Below, piece after piece: positions 52,010 through 59,391 of a DNA stretch of 64,000 nucleotides. Made by a program: the position numbers and the translations under genes. The notes beneath the pieces are model-generated. The model was not told where the DNA came from, did not search any database, and saw only the letters and a list, made by a program, of their open reading frames with translations. Position 1 is the stretch's first letter. Each line of letters begins with the position of its first letter. Source of the DNA: an uncultured Clostridia bacterium (GTDB taxonomy: Bacteria > Bacillota > Clostridia > Christensenellales > Borkfalkiaceae). The stretch covers positions 62,001 to 126,000 of the forward strand of contig CAKQQS010000002.1 of NCBI GenBank assembly GCA_934271255.1. Direction: 5' to 3'.

Positions 52010-53007
52010 CAGCAATTCTCCACAACGACTAAATGCGCGATTGACGGAATACTTTCGCCTTGTTGCGAACTCAGCGTAGATAATAACGCGCCCGTAGCCA
52101 TAAAAATAACTTTTTTATATTTCTTTTTTAATATTTGCGGGTAAAAATAATCGGCAAAAACCACTGCGCTGCACCCTGCGCCCGAACCGCCTTGAAACTC
52201 TTGCTCGTCTTTTTTATAAATAATTCCGCCGCAGTCGACGTGTTTATCGGTGATATCTACGCCTTTTTGGTTTAGCATATCGCAAAAAACTTTGCTTCCG
52301 AGTATACCCAAATCACCCGTAACGATTAAATCGTAATCGTTTTCATCGGTGTTAGTGTTTTTAAAATGCGTAAGCAACGTATCGACCGCAGCGGGAGCCA
52401 TGGCGCACCCCATATTATTTGCGTCTTTTACGCCGTAGTCTACTACTTTGCCGATTGTCGCCATTGTGATTTTAGGCAGATTTTTTACGGCATTTCCTAA
52501 TAAAAATCCACCTGCTCCCGTAACGGTCCACTGTGATTGCGGCGGTCTTGTCGAACCTAATTCGAGCGGGTACCTGTATTGTCGTTCGGCGGTTGAAAAA
52601 TGACTGCTCGTTAAACAAACGGCGCGATTTATATATGCCGAATCCAGCATGATAGAAGCAATCGTTAAACTTTCCGTTAACGTCGAACATGCGTTGTAAA
52701 CGCCTAAAAACGAAATATCGAACTCACGACTGGCAAAACTAGCCGAAATTATCTGGTTAAGCAAATCGCCTGCAATAATTACGTCTATATCTTCCGAATT
52801 GAGTTTATTTTCTTTTAACAACCCCGCTATGATAAAGCCTTGCATTTTACATTCCGCTTTTTCGTAAGTTTTTTCGCCGAAAGTATCGTCGTAAATATGA
52901 TTTTTAAAATATTTGCCGAGCGGGCCTATGCTTTCTTTCGGCCCTACGATTGCGGACGCGCTTAAAATACTCGGCGGATTTTTATCGAAACGAAATGTTT
53001 TTTGCAT
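52009..53007 (-). CDS. spoVAD: stage V sporulation protein AD
   Basis: 332-residue protein with a thiolase-like fold that binds dipicolinic acid at the SpoVA channel. Recognisable blocks are GPLGKYF, the GVYNACSTLTESL loop carrying the thiolase-type Cys, SSHFSTAERQYRYPLELG, TVTGAGG, MGCAMAPAA and HVDCGGIIY. It starts on the spoVAC stop (TAATG) and is coupled to spoVAE. Confidence 0.96.
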   Translation of the reverse strand: MQKTFRFDKNPPSILSASAIVGPKESIGPLGKYFKNHIYDDTFGEKTYEKAECKMQGFIIAGLLKENKLNSEDIDVIIAGDLLNQIISASFASREFDISFLGVYNACSTLTESLTIASIMLDSAYINRAVCLTSSHFSTAERQYRYPLELGSTRPPQSQWTVTGAGGFLLGNAVKNLPKITMATIGKVVDYGVKDANNMGCAMAPAAVDTLLTHFKNTNTDENDYDLIVTGDLGILGSKVFCDMLNQKGVDITDKHVDCGGIIYKKDEQEFQGGSGAGCSAVVFADYFYPQILKKKYKKVIFMATGALLSTLSSQQGESIPSIAHLVVVENC

Positions 53008-53498
53008 TATATTCTATATAAAATAAAGTAAATTATACCGACAACGACGCTTCCGCTTATACCGAATACGAGAATCGGTCCCGCAACCTGAAACATTTTC
53101 GCCGCCATGCCGTAAATATATCCCTCCGACTTATATTCCATCGAAGAAGAAACGATACTATTGGCAAAACCCGTAATCGGAACGATTGAGCCCCCGCCCG
53201 CAATTCTGCCTATTCTGTCGTAAACGCCTAATCCCGTTAAAAGGGATCCTAAAAAAATCATTATTATACTAACGCAACCGGCTAGTATATCGCCGCTTAA
53301 TCCGAACGCAATTTCTAGCATAAACCTGAAAAATTGACCGATTGAACAAATAAATCCGCCAACCATAAACGCACGGTATACCGAACGTATTTCGTTGGTT
53401 TTAGGTTGAAAACGGGAAATGTATTCCAAATAATTTTTGTTAGTTTTTTGCATCTTCGGGTAATTCGTCTTTTTGGGTTTGCCATAATATTTCTTCAT
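53007..53498 (-). CDS. spoVAC: stage V sporulation protein AC
   Basis: 163 residues: a basic hydrophilic N-terminus (about 1-40), then four membrane segments. Family motifs are AFMVGGFICSIGQF and GGSIVPITGFANSIVSSSMEYKSEG. It acts as a mechanosensitive channel component for dipicolinate release. A later ATG at 53453 is a second possible start; neither has a clear Shine-Dalgarno. It begins the spoVA operon about 40 bases after a SigF-type promoter. Confidence 0.94.
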   Translation of the reverse strand: MKKYYGKPKKTNYPKMQKTNKNYLEYISRFQPKTNEIRSVYRAFMVGGFICSIGQFFRFMLEIAFGLSGDILAGCVSIIMIFLGSLLTGLGVYDRIGRIAGGGSIVPITGFANSIVSSSMEYKSEGYIYGMAAKMFQVAGPILVFGISGSVVVGIIYFILYRI

Positions 53499-53546
53499 GT
53501 CCGTCGTAATCGTAAGTTTTAATTTTTCTGAACGTTTTCATACAGG

Positions 53547-53576
53547 TATTATTACCGAAAAAACGCAAAAAAATGC
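53547..53576 (-). promoter_or_regulatory. candidate SigF/SigG promoter of spoVA operon
   Basis: GCATT (53572-53576; consensus GYWTA, 4/5), 15-base spacer, GGTAATAATA (53547-53556), which fits the SigF -10 pattern GGnrAnAnTw at every fixed position. It lies between the sigF terminator and spoVAC, as expected for forespore genes. Confidence 0.6.
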
Positions 53577-53602
53577 GCTCAGGCAATAATTTGGCGCATT
53601 TT
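53570..53602 (-). terminator. terminator overlapping the sigF 3' end
   Basis: AAAATGCGC / GCGCATTTT stem on the minus strand, bridging the sigF stop codon and followed by TTT-GCG-TTTTTT. It separates the spoIIA and spoVA units. Confidence 0.75.
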
Positions 53603-54295
53603 CGATAATATTTTATTTTCAAGTCTTGATATTTGTACTTGCGATACGCCCATGATTTTGGCGACTTCGCTTTGCGTTTTGTCTTTAAAATATCGTAAAA
53701 TAATAATTTTTTGCTCGTTTACGGGCAAACTACGCAAAATCTCGTTAAAATGCAGTTTGTCCGTAATCTCGTCGTTTATATTTTCGGCGGGTAATTTTTC
53801 AATCAATTCCATATTGTCGTCGTCATCGCCTTGTTCGTAAATTGAAACGGGCAATTTTGTAGAGTTAAGCGCAAGAATTACGTCTTCTTCGCTCACGCCG
53901 AGTTTTTCGGCTATTTCCTTCGGTGACGGCATTCTTTCGTTCGCCATATAAAACTCGTCGCAAAACCTGTTTATTTTACTTGCGGTTTGTTTTATCGCTC
54001 TTGAAACTTTTATCGCGCCGTTATCTCTCATATACCGCTTTATTTCGCCTATAATCATAGGTACGGAATAAGTCGTAAACTTCGTCCCGAAACTCGCGTC
54101 GTAGTTTTTTATGGCTTTTAACAACCCTATATTAGCAATCTGAATCAAATCGTCGTATTCGATGCCTTTGTTTGAAAACTTGTTTGCGATAAACTTGATT
54201 AAAGGCAAATTGTTTTTATAAACGATTTCTTTCGCTTTTTTATCCCCGCTTTGCGCTTTTTTTATATATAATGTTAACGTTTCGTTATCAAGCAT
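53579..54295 (-). CDS. sigF: RNA polymerase sigma-F factor
   Basis: Forespore-specific sigma factor (SpoIIAC); 238 residues. Region 2 has EYDDLIQIANIGLLKAIKNYD and FTTYSVPMIIGEIKRYMRDNGAIKVSR, and region 4 ends with TQSEVAKIMGVSQVQISRLENKILSKMR. ATAGG is a weak Shine-Dalgarno. It sits third in spoIIAA-spoIIAB-sigF, where SpoIIAB holds it inactive until SpoIIAA is dephosphorylated. Confidence 0.96.
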   Translation of the reverse strand: MLDNETLTLYIKKAQSGDKKAKEIVYKNNLPLIKFIANKFSNKGIEYDDLIQIANIGLLKAIKNYDASFGTKFTTYSVPMIIGEIKRYMRDNGAIKVSRAIKQTASKINRFCDEFYMANERMPSPKEIAEKLGVSEEDVILALNSTKLPVSIYEQGDDDDNMELIEKLPAENINDEITDKLHFNEILRSLPVNEQKIIILRYFKDKTQSEVAKIMGVSQVQISRLENKILSKMRQIIA

Positions 54296-54303
54296 AATGC
54301 AAC

Positions 54304-54723
54304 CTATCCGGTAATGGTTTTTTCCATATAAATCTCCGTTCCGCTGTTGTCGGAAACAACGTCTAATTTATCCATAAAAGTTTGCATAACGGTAAACCCC
54401 ATTCCCGAATGTTCGCTTTCGGGTTTAGTCGTGAAAAACGGTTCTCTTGCAACTTTTAAGTCGGAAATCCCTACGCCGTCGTCTTTGATTTTAATATGTA
54501 TGGTTTTATCGGTAATGTTTGCTTCGAGCCGTATTTCGCCGTTTTCGTCGTTTGGGTATGCGTGTACGATTGCGTTGGTTATCGCTTCGCTAACGGCGGT
54601 TTTTACGTCCGATAACTCGGACAAACTAGGATTTAGCGGTAAAATAAAAGACGAAACGCACGTTCTTGCAAATACTTCGTTTTCCGCTTTCGACGGAAAG
54701 GTCAATTTCATATAATTATTCAT
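54304..54723 (-). CDS. spoIIAB: anti-sigma F factor SpoIIAB
   Basis: GHKL-fold protein kinase and anti-sigma factor; 139 residues. ATP-binding motifs are AVSEAITNAIVHAYP (N-box), IKDDGVGI (G1) and PESEHSGMGFTVM (G2). It binds SigF in its ATP form and phosphorylates SpoIIAA. GGAGAA precedes the ATG. The spoIIAA gene lies 11 bases upstream. Confidence 0.96.
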   Translation of the reverse strand: MNNYMKLTFPSKAENEVFARTCVSSFILPLNPSLSELSDVKTAVSEAITNAIVHAYPNDENGEIRLEANITDKTIHIKIKDDGVGISDLKVAREPFFTTKPESEHSGMGFTVMQTFMDKLDVVSDNSGTEIYMEKTITG

Positions 54724-54734
54724 AATATTCTCCG

Positions 54735-55043
54735 TTAATATTTGGGTATGATTTTATATACTCCGCTTAAATCTAAAATCTTATCGGCGGAAATCGCGGG
54801 GTTTTCGATATACATCGGTATATCGAGATTGCTGAGTTTTTTATATCTGCCTAAAATTACCCCTAGTCCCGTACTGTCCATAAACGTAATTTCGGACAAA
54901 TTAAAAACCGCCTTTTTGACGTAAATATGATTGTTTATCAATTCGTCAAGATTATCTATAATTATTCGAGCGTTGTAGTTATCTAATTCGCCCGAAATAT
55001 AAACGTATAACGTTGACTGATATATTTTGTATTTGATATTCAT
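54735..55043 (-). CDS. spoIIAA: anti-anti-sigma factor SpoIIAA
   Basis: STAS-domain protein of about 102 residues. The phosphorylated serine lies in the conserved FMDSTGLGVILGRYK motif (the S of DSTG). Dephosphorylation allows it to displace SigF from SpoIIAB. The ATG at 55043 has AAAGGAG upstream and is preferred over an earlier in-frame start. First gene of the spoIIA operon. Confidence 0.95.
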   Translation of the reverse strand: MNIKYKIYQSTLYVYISGELDNYNARIIIDNLDELINNHIYVKKAVFNLSEITFMDSTGLGVILGRYKKLSNLDIPMYIENPAISADKILDLSGVYKIIPKY

Positions 55044-55303
55044 TTTGATCTCCTTTTCAAACAATAATATCACTAAAAATAACGAATAATTTATAAGATA
55101 TTATCGCTTATATGCGAAGATTGTCGTTTTAATAACCCCAAAAAAACATCTTAAAATGTCGGTTTAACAAACTCGAAAAACCATAAAAGGTATAAAAAAT
55201 CATTAAAAATCACGAAAAAAACAACGTATTTCGGTAATATTTACGACAAATATCAAGGCGGTAAAAAAATATTAAAAATCTTTAAAAAAGGTATGTAAAA
55301 TGT
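55044..55303. other. intergenic region between spoIIA and the tRNA operon
   Basis: No gene. A clear SigH promoter for spoIIA was not found. Spo0A-box-like sequences on the minus strand: TTTGTCGTA (55242-55250, one mismatch to TTTGTCRAA) and TTTGTCAAA (55303-55311, perfect, but inside the tRNA promoter). The rest is A-rich and shows nothing I can name. Confidence 0.5.
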
Positions 55304-55332
55304 TTGACAAAATTATGAAAATATAATATTAT
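55304..55332 (+). promoter_or_regulatory. tRNA operon promoter
   Basis: TTGACA (55304-55309), 17-base spacer, TATTAT (55327-55332), 29 bases before tRNA-Pro. Confidence 0.88.
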
Positions 55333-55361
55333 AGTTAAGCAATTTGAGAAAAACCTCGAAT

Positions 55362-55437
55362 CGGGGTGTAGCGCAGTTGGTAGCGCACGTGGTTTGGGAC
55401 CATGGGGTCGGGAGTTCGAGTCTCTTCACCCCGACCA
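55362..55437 (+). tRNA. tRNA-Pro (TGG)
   Basis: Acceptor CGGGGTG/CACCCCG, discriminator A, encoded CCA. Anticodon loop TTTGGGA gives TGG. First of six tRNAs. Confidence 0.97.
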
Positions 55438-55459
55438 AATTTAATGCGTACCCCTTAAA

Positions 55460-55536
55460 GGGCCTTTAGCTCAGTTGGTTAGAGCGGTCGGCTCATAACC
55501 GATTGGTCCGCGGTTCGAGTCCGTGAAGGCCCACCA
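55460..55536 (+). tRNA. tRNA with CAT anticodon (elongator Met or Ile2)
   Basis: Acceptor GGGCCTT/AAGGCCC, discriminator A, CCA encoded; anticodon loop CTCATAA. A paired first base excludes initiator tRNA. The acceptor/D-arm GGxCCTTTAGCTCAGTTGGTTAGAGC is close to what I recall of the B. subtilis lysidine-modified tRNA-Ile2, so Ile2 is as likely as elongator Met. Confidence 0.93.
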
Positions 55537-55556
55537 TTATAAAACTTTATATATTC

Positions 55557-55633
55557 GGCCCGGTAGTACAGTTGGTTAGTACGCCAGCCTGTCACGCTGG
55601 AGGTCAGGGGTTCGAGCCCCCTTCGGGTCGCCA
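55557..55633 (+). tRNA. tRNA-Asp (GTC)
   Basis: Acceptor GGCCCGG/TCGGGTC with two G-T wobbles, discriminator G, CCA. Anticodon loop CTGTCAC gives GTC. Confidence 0.97.
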
Positions 55634-55635
55634 AA

Positions 55636-55667
55636 GTTAACCTGTAACTTGATAGTTACAGGTTAAC
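55636..55667 (+). other. 13-base perfect hairpin in tRNA operon spacer
   Basis: GTTAACCTGTAAC / GTTACAGGTTAAC with a 6-base loop, between tRNA-Asp and tRNA-Phe. No T-tract follows, so it looks like a processing or pausing element rather than a terminator. Confidence 0.8.
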
Positions 55668-55687
55668 AAAACTAAATTGAAAATTAT

Positions 55688-55763
55688 GGTTCGGTAGCTC
55701 AGTCGGTAGAGCAGGAGACTGAAAATCTCCGTGTCGGTGGTTCGATTCCGCCCCGAACCACCA
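55688..55763 (+). tRNA. tRNA-Phe (GAA)
   Basis: Acceptor GGTTCGG/CCGAACC, discriminator A, CCA. Anticodon loop CTGAAAA gives GAA. This is the regulatory ligand expected for the pheST T-box. Confidence 0.97.
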
Positions 55764-55774
55764 ACCTGAAATCT

Positions 55775-55850
55775 GCTGGCGTAGCTCAATTGGCAGAGTA
55801 GCTGATTTGTAATCAGCAGGTTGCGGGTTCGATTCCAGTCGCCAGCTCCA
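55775..55850 (+). tRNA. tRNA-Thr (TGT)
   Basis: Acceptor GCTGGCG/CGCCAGC, discriminator T, CCA. Anticodon loop TTTGTAA gives TGT. The T-stem GCGGG/CCAGT has one G-A mismatch and one wobble. Confidence 0.95.
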
Positions 55851-55863
55851 TAATTTAATATTC

Positions 55864-55948
55864 GGAAGGGTTCCCGAGCGGCCAAAGGGAACAGACTGTA
55901 AATCTGTCGTCACCGACTTCGGTGGTTCGAATCCACCCCCTTCCACCA
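55864..55948 (+). tRNA. tRNA-Tyr (GTA)
   Basis: Class II tRNA with a long variable arm (CACCGACTTCGGTG-type), acceptor GGAAGGG/CCCTTCC, discriminator A, CCA. Anticodon loop CTGTAAA gives GTA. Confidence 0.97.
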
Positions 55949-55950
55949 AG

Positions 55951-55986
55951 AAAAGTACCAAAGCAAGTCTTTGGTACTTTTCGTTT
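55951..55986 (+). terminator. tRNA operon terminator
   Basis: AAAAGTACCAAAG / CTTTGGTACTTTT, 13-base stem with a 5-base loop, then CGTTTTC. Confidence 0.9.
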
Positions 55987-56000
55987 TCAAATAAATCCAA

Positions 56001-56026
56001 CGAGCGTCGGCATTTACCGACGCTCG
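56001..56026. terminator. GC-rich hairpin between convergent units
   Basis: CGAGCGTCGG / CCGACGCTCG with a 6-base loop. On the minus strand TTGGATTTATTTG follows; it probably terminates the ferritin-like gene 27 bases upstream. Confidence 0.6.
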
Positions 56027-56053
56027 CTTAATAAGGAGAATATCGAAAAATAT

Positions 56054-57331
56054 TTATTTCGGATTTTTTTCAAATCCGCTACTTTTGGCGGAATCGGGTT
56101 TTACCCCTACTTTCACGTTGTCTTGTTTTCTGTTTCGCAACGCCTCGACAGGATTCTCGGCTACTTCAAACCGATAATCTTTACCCTTTACTTTTATTCG
56201 GTTCTCTATAACGTTGTGAGAAGCGAGCATATCGACGTCGGGAGTAATGCACTCTCCGTACACGAAAAATCTTGCGTTTTGCGGTAGATTATCGATTTTT
56301 TCGTAATCTTCGTCGACAGAAGTAAACTGTACCGTATCTGCTAAAATCTTTCTGACGTATTCGATATTTTCGTGCAACGAAACAGGTTCAGGGAACTTTC
56401 CGTCCGTTATAACTTCCTCGGGATCTTTTTTGCCGTAATTTTTTAACAGTCCGCATGCGTCGTGAAGATGAGTTACTTCCGTTAAGAAGTTTTCTTCCCA
56501 AATATCTTTAATATATTTGTCCGTTTCCGTTTCGTAGCACGACCAGTACAAATAACATTCGCAGTATTCGTGCCATAAAAGCATTTCGAGCCAACTGCCT
56601 TTCGTATCGATAAGCGACTCGTATTGCGTAACGTGTTCTTCTTCCACGAGCGCGATTTCCTGATATAATCTCCTCGACAAATCGTCGTTACCGAAAGTCG
56701 CAACGTTCATATAATAATTCATCGTTTGTTGTTCGGCAGCGGTTATAATCATTGTTGCAAGAATACTTTGCTTATCGGCAGTTTTGTTGTTTATGGATTT
56801 TCTTACGTTGTCCGTTGGATATCGATGATGTGCTATCGTCGGTCTTCCGGGCATGATTTCCGTATATTTTCCAACTAATTTTTCGGCATGTACCCCTTGC
56901 TCTTCTTCTAACTTGTTGGCGTATCGGTAAAGATGATCGAAATCTTCAAGCAAAGCGAAATCCAACGCTTTTTTCACGTTAAAGTTCTTTTCTTTCTTTG
57001 CAAGTTCTGCCGTTAAATCAACGGCAAGTTGTTCATAGCCTATCGTGTGTTCCAAAACGGTTTCGTCTTTGGGTTTAAGCATTGAAATCTTTATCTGCTG
57101 TCTTTTTTCCTGCGACCTTGTAAACGCAAGCGCGCGTCTTAACTCGTTGTTTTTGACGTGTCTGTCGAATTGATGAGAAAACCAGTTCGCCTCGAACTCC
57201 GTACCGTTCATAAGAATAATTCTCGTTTTGGTATACGGATCTACGGCGCGTTTATCGTAAGATTTCGGGTAGAGTTTGTCCCACGTTTCAAATACGGTTT
57301 TTTTAAGCGGTTTTTCCTTAAAAGGGTTCAT
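56054..57331 (-). CDS. large ferritin-like (diiron-type) protein of unknown function
   Basis: 425 residues, soluble and strongly helical. Carboxylate-His motifs typical of ferritin-like four-helix bundles recur: EHTIGYEQLAVDL, LLEDFDHLYRYANKLEEE, ITAAEQQTMNYYMN, LVEEEHVTQYESL and HEYCECYLYW. They could supply two metal sites or two bundles. The last 100 residues are a mixed tail (LPQNARFFVYGECITPDVDM). The ATG with GGAGG upstream is clear. I do not recognise a named family; manganese or iron binding, oxidase or storage roles are open. Its neighbour upstream in the same direction is a flotillin, separated by a terminator. Confidence 0.8.
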   Translation of the reverse strand: MNPFKEKPLKKTVFETWDKLYPKSYDKRAVDPYTKTRIILMNGTEFEANWFSHQFDRHVKNNELRRALAFTRSQEKRQQIKISMLKPKDETVLEHTIGYEQLAVDLTAELAKKEKNFNVKKALDFALLEDFDHLYRYANKLEEEQGVHAEKLVGKYTEIMPGRPTIAHHRYPTDNVRKSINNKTADKQSILATMIITAAEQQTMNYYMNVATFGNDDLSRRLYQEIALVEEEHVTQYESLIDTKGSWLEMLLWHEYCECYLYWSCYETETDKYIKDIWEENFLTEVTHLHDACGLLKNYGKKDPEEVITDGKFPEPVSLHENIEYVRKILADTVQFTSVDEDYEKIDNLPQNARFFVYGECITPDVDMLASHNVIENRIKVKGKDYRFEVAENPVEALRNRKQDNVKVGVKPDSAKSSGFEKNPK

Positions 57332-57390
57332 ATAAATTACCTCCGAATATAATTTAATGATTCCCCCGAAAAAATTTTTTATACAACAAA

Positions 57391-57424
57391 AAAACTCACG
57401 ACCTAAAAAACGATCGTGAGTTTT
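57391..57424 (-). terminator. terminator after flotillin gene
   Basis: AAAACTCACGA / TCGTGAGTTTT, 11-base stem; TTTGTTGTAT follows on the minus strand. Confidence 0.88.
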
Positions 57425-57440
57425 GATTTTATATCGGGTT

Positions 57441-58841
57441 TTATTCTTTTTTACCGTCTTTTGCACCCTTTTTCGCACCGACGTAACCGGAAAGCAACGT
57501 TCCGAGATCAATACCCGTGCTTTCTTTCATACCTTCTATTACCTGATTTGCTCCGTTCATAACGTCTTTGATGATTTTTGTTGAGTTGCCGTCGCCGTAC
57601 ATAACGATTTTGTTTGTTTTTGCAAGCGGTTCTGATGCGTTTTTAACGACTTCGGGTAATGCGTTAAGGTACATTTCGAGTACAGACGCTTCGCCCATTT
57701 TCTTTTGCGCTTCCGCTTTCTTTTCAATCGCTTCCGCTTCCGCCAACCCTTTTGCTCTGATACCTTCCGCTTCTTGTTCCATAGCAAATCTTAACGCCGC
57801 GGCTTCCGCTTTTTTCGCTTCCGCCTGTTGCAAGGCTTCGTATTTTTTTGCTTCCGCTTCTTTCTGACGTTTGATTAAATCCGCTTCCGCTTGTTTTTCT
57901 GTTTGGTATTTCAACGCATCTGCTTGTTTTTTTATGTCCGCGTCGAGTTGGCGTTCTTTAATGGCGATTTCCTTGTCGGCAAGATCCGCTTCTCTTTCGC
58001 GACGAGCGATGTCGGCGTTCGTTTTAGCAACTTCTATGACTTTACGTTGTTCTTGTTGTTGTATGGAGTAAGCCGCGTCGGCAGCCGCTTTTTTGGTGTC
58101 TGCCTTGACTTTCATGTCTGCTTGTTGAACGGCAAGCGCGGCGTTTTGTTCCGCTATCTTTTTTTCGGATTCTACTTTGACGGCGTTTGCTTCTTCCTGC
58201 GCCTTAGACGTTGCTATCGCGATATCTCTTTGGGCGTTCGCTTTTGCGATTTGCGCGTTTTTGCGGATTTGCTCTACGTTATCGATACCCATGTTCTCGA
58301 TAGTGCCTGCGCCGTCTTTAAAGTTTTGTATGTTGAAATTGACGACTTCTATGCCTAATTTTTCCATATCCGGCACGACGTTTTCGGTAATTTTTTTAGC
58401 GACGCCCTGACGATCTTGTACCATTTCTTTAAGCCCGACCGAACCGACTATTTCACGCATGTTACCTTCGAGTACTTGTGTAACCAAAGCGATGAGTTCG
58501 GGTTGACGCATTCCGAGCAACGCTTCGCTAGCGCGCGTTAAAAGTTCGGGATCCGACGAAACTTTTATATTTGCAACGCCGTCTACCGTTACGTTGATAA
58601 ACTCGTTCGTCGGTACCGCTTCGGACGTTTTGACGTCTACTTGCATAACTCTTAACGAAAGTTTATCTACTCTTGTAAAGAAAGGTATACGCCACCCCGC
58701 TTTACCGATAAGTATTCTTTTTTTGCCCATACCCGTTATTATGTACGCTGTATCGGGCGGGGCTTTCATATAGCCCAGAACTAATAAAATTGCTAACAAA
58801 ACAACTGCTACGCATATAACTGCGATTGACCAAGTCGGCAT
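57441..58841 (-). CDS. flotillin-like SPFH protein
   Basis: 466 residues: an N-terminal transmembrane helix (about 6-24), the SPFH/Band 7 domain (about 28-205, with VTVDGVANIKVSSDPELL), then a long Ala/Glu/Lys-rich coiled coil (about 205-395) with repeated KAEAE-type units, and a Gly-containing tail. It matches FloT/YuaG, a scaffold of membrane microdomains. FloT usually pairs with an NfeD protein; none is encoded in this window. GGAG precedes the ATG. It lies 13 bases after the Nudix gene. Confidence 0.95.
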   Translation of the reverse strand: MPTWSIAVICVAVVLLAILLVLGYMKAPPDTAYIITGMGKKRILIGKAGWRIPFFTRVDKLSLRVMQVDVKTSEAVPTNEFINVTVDGVANIKVSSDPELLTRASEALLGMRQPELIALVTQVLEGNMREIVGSVGLKEMVQDRQGVAKKITENVVPDMEKLGIEVVNFNIQNFKDGAGTIENMGIDNVEQIRKNAQIAKANAQRDIAIATSKAQEEANAVKVESEKKIAEQNAALAVQQADMKVKADTKKAAADAAYSIQQQEQRKVIEVAKTNADIARREREADLADKEIAIKERQLDADIKKQADALKYQTEKQAEADLIKRQKEAEAKKYEALQQAEAKKAEAAALRFAMEQEAEGIRAKGLAEAEAIEKKAEAQKKMGEASVLEMYLNALPEVVKNASEPLAKTNKIVMYGDGNSTKIIKDVMNGANQVIEGMKESTGIDLGTLLSGYVGAKKGAKDGKKE

Positions 58842-58854
58842 AAGATTTTCTCCT

Positions 58855-59391
58855 TTATAATGATTTATTTTTTAAGTATTGTAGTGCTATTATCGTTTTT
58901 GAATCTTTAATTTCGCCGTTTTTCAGCATTTCGTACGCGACGTTTAAGTCGAGCCAAAAAGAGTTCAAAAACTCGTTGTCGTCCAGATGTACGCACCCTT
59001 TCGTGAAAGTATCTGCGTAGTACAGATATATTTTTTCGTTAGTGTAACCGGGCGTCGGGTAAATAGTGTAAACCAACCGAAAGTTTTCGGCGATTATTCC
59101 CGTTTCTTCTTCGAGTTCGCGCCGAGCCGTATTTTCGGGCGATTCGCCTTTGTCGATTTTTCCTGCGGGGATTTCGACGAGTTCTTCGCCGTAAGCGTAT
59201 CGGAACTGTTTTACAAGCAGGATTTTGCCTTCGTTGACGGCGATTATGCCCGCTCCGCCCGAATGGGATACGATTTCTCGTTCACTCGTTTCGCCGTTGG
59301 GTAATTTTACTTTGTCTTTTCTGAGTTTTACGACGTAACCGTCGAATATTTTTTCGCTTGAAAGCGTTTCTTCCGTTAAGTTGCTTTTCAT
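58855..59391 (-). CDS. Nudix hydrolase, ADP-ribose pyrophosphatase type
   Basis: 178 residues. The Nudix box GKIDKGESPENTARRELEEETGI carries the metal-binding REXXEE and is preceded by the proline-containing EIPAG element typical of ADP-ribose pyrophosphatases (NudF). A strictly conserved-looking TPGYTNEKI loop lies about 15 residues downstream. It probably hydrolyses ADP-ribose or a related sugar nucleotide. It overlaps the upstream unknown gene by 4 bases and precedes the flotillin gene. Confidence 0.94.
   Translation of the reverse strand: MKSNLTEETLSSEKIFDGYVVKLRKDKVKLPNGETSEREIVSHSGGAGIIAVNEGKILLVKQFRYAYGEELVEIPAGKIDKGESPENTARRELEEETGIIAENFRLVYTIYPTPGYTNEKIYLYYADTFTKGCVHLDDNEFLNSFWLDLNVAYEMLKNGEIKDSKTIIALQYLKNKSL

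Noticed and set aside
55637..56000. Two minus-strand frames across the tRNA cluster
   Set aside because: They are read antisense through tRNA-Phe, -Thr and -Tyr; tRNA genes routinely give such spurious frames.
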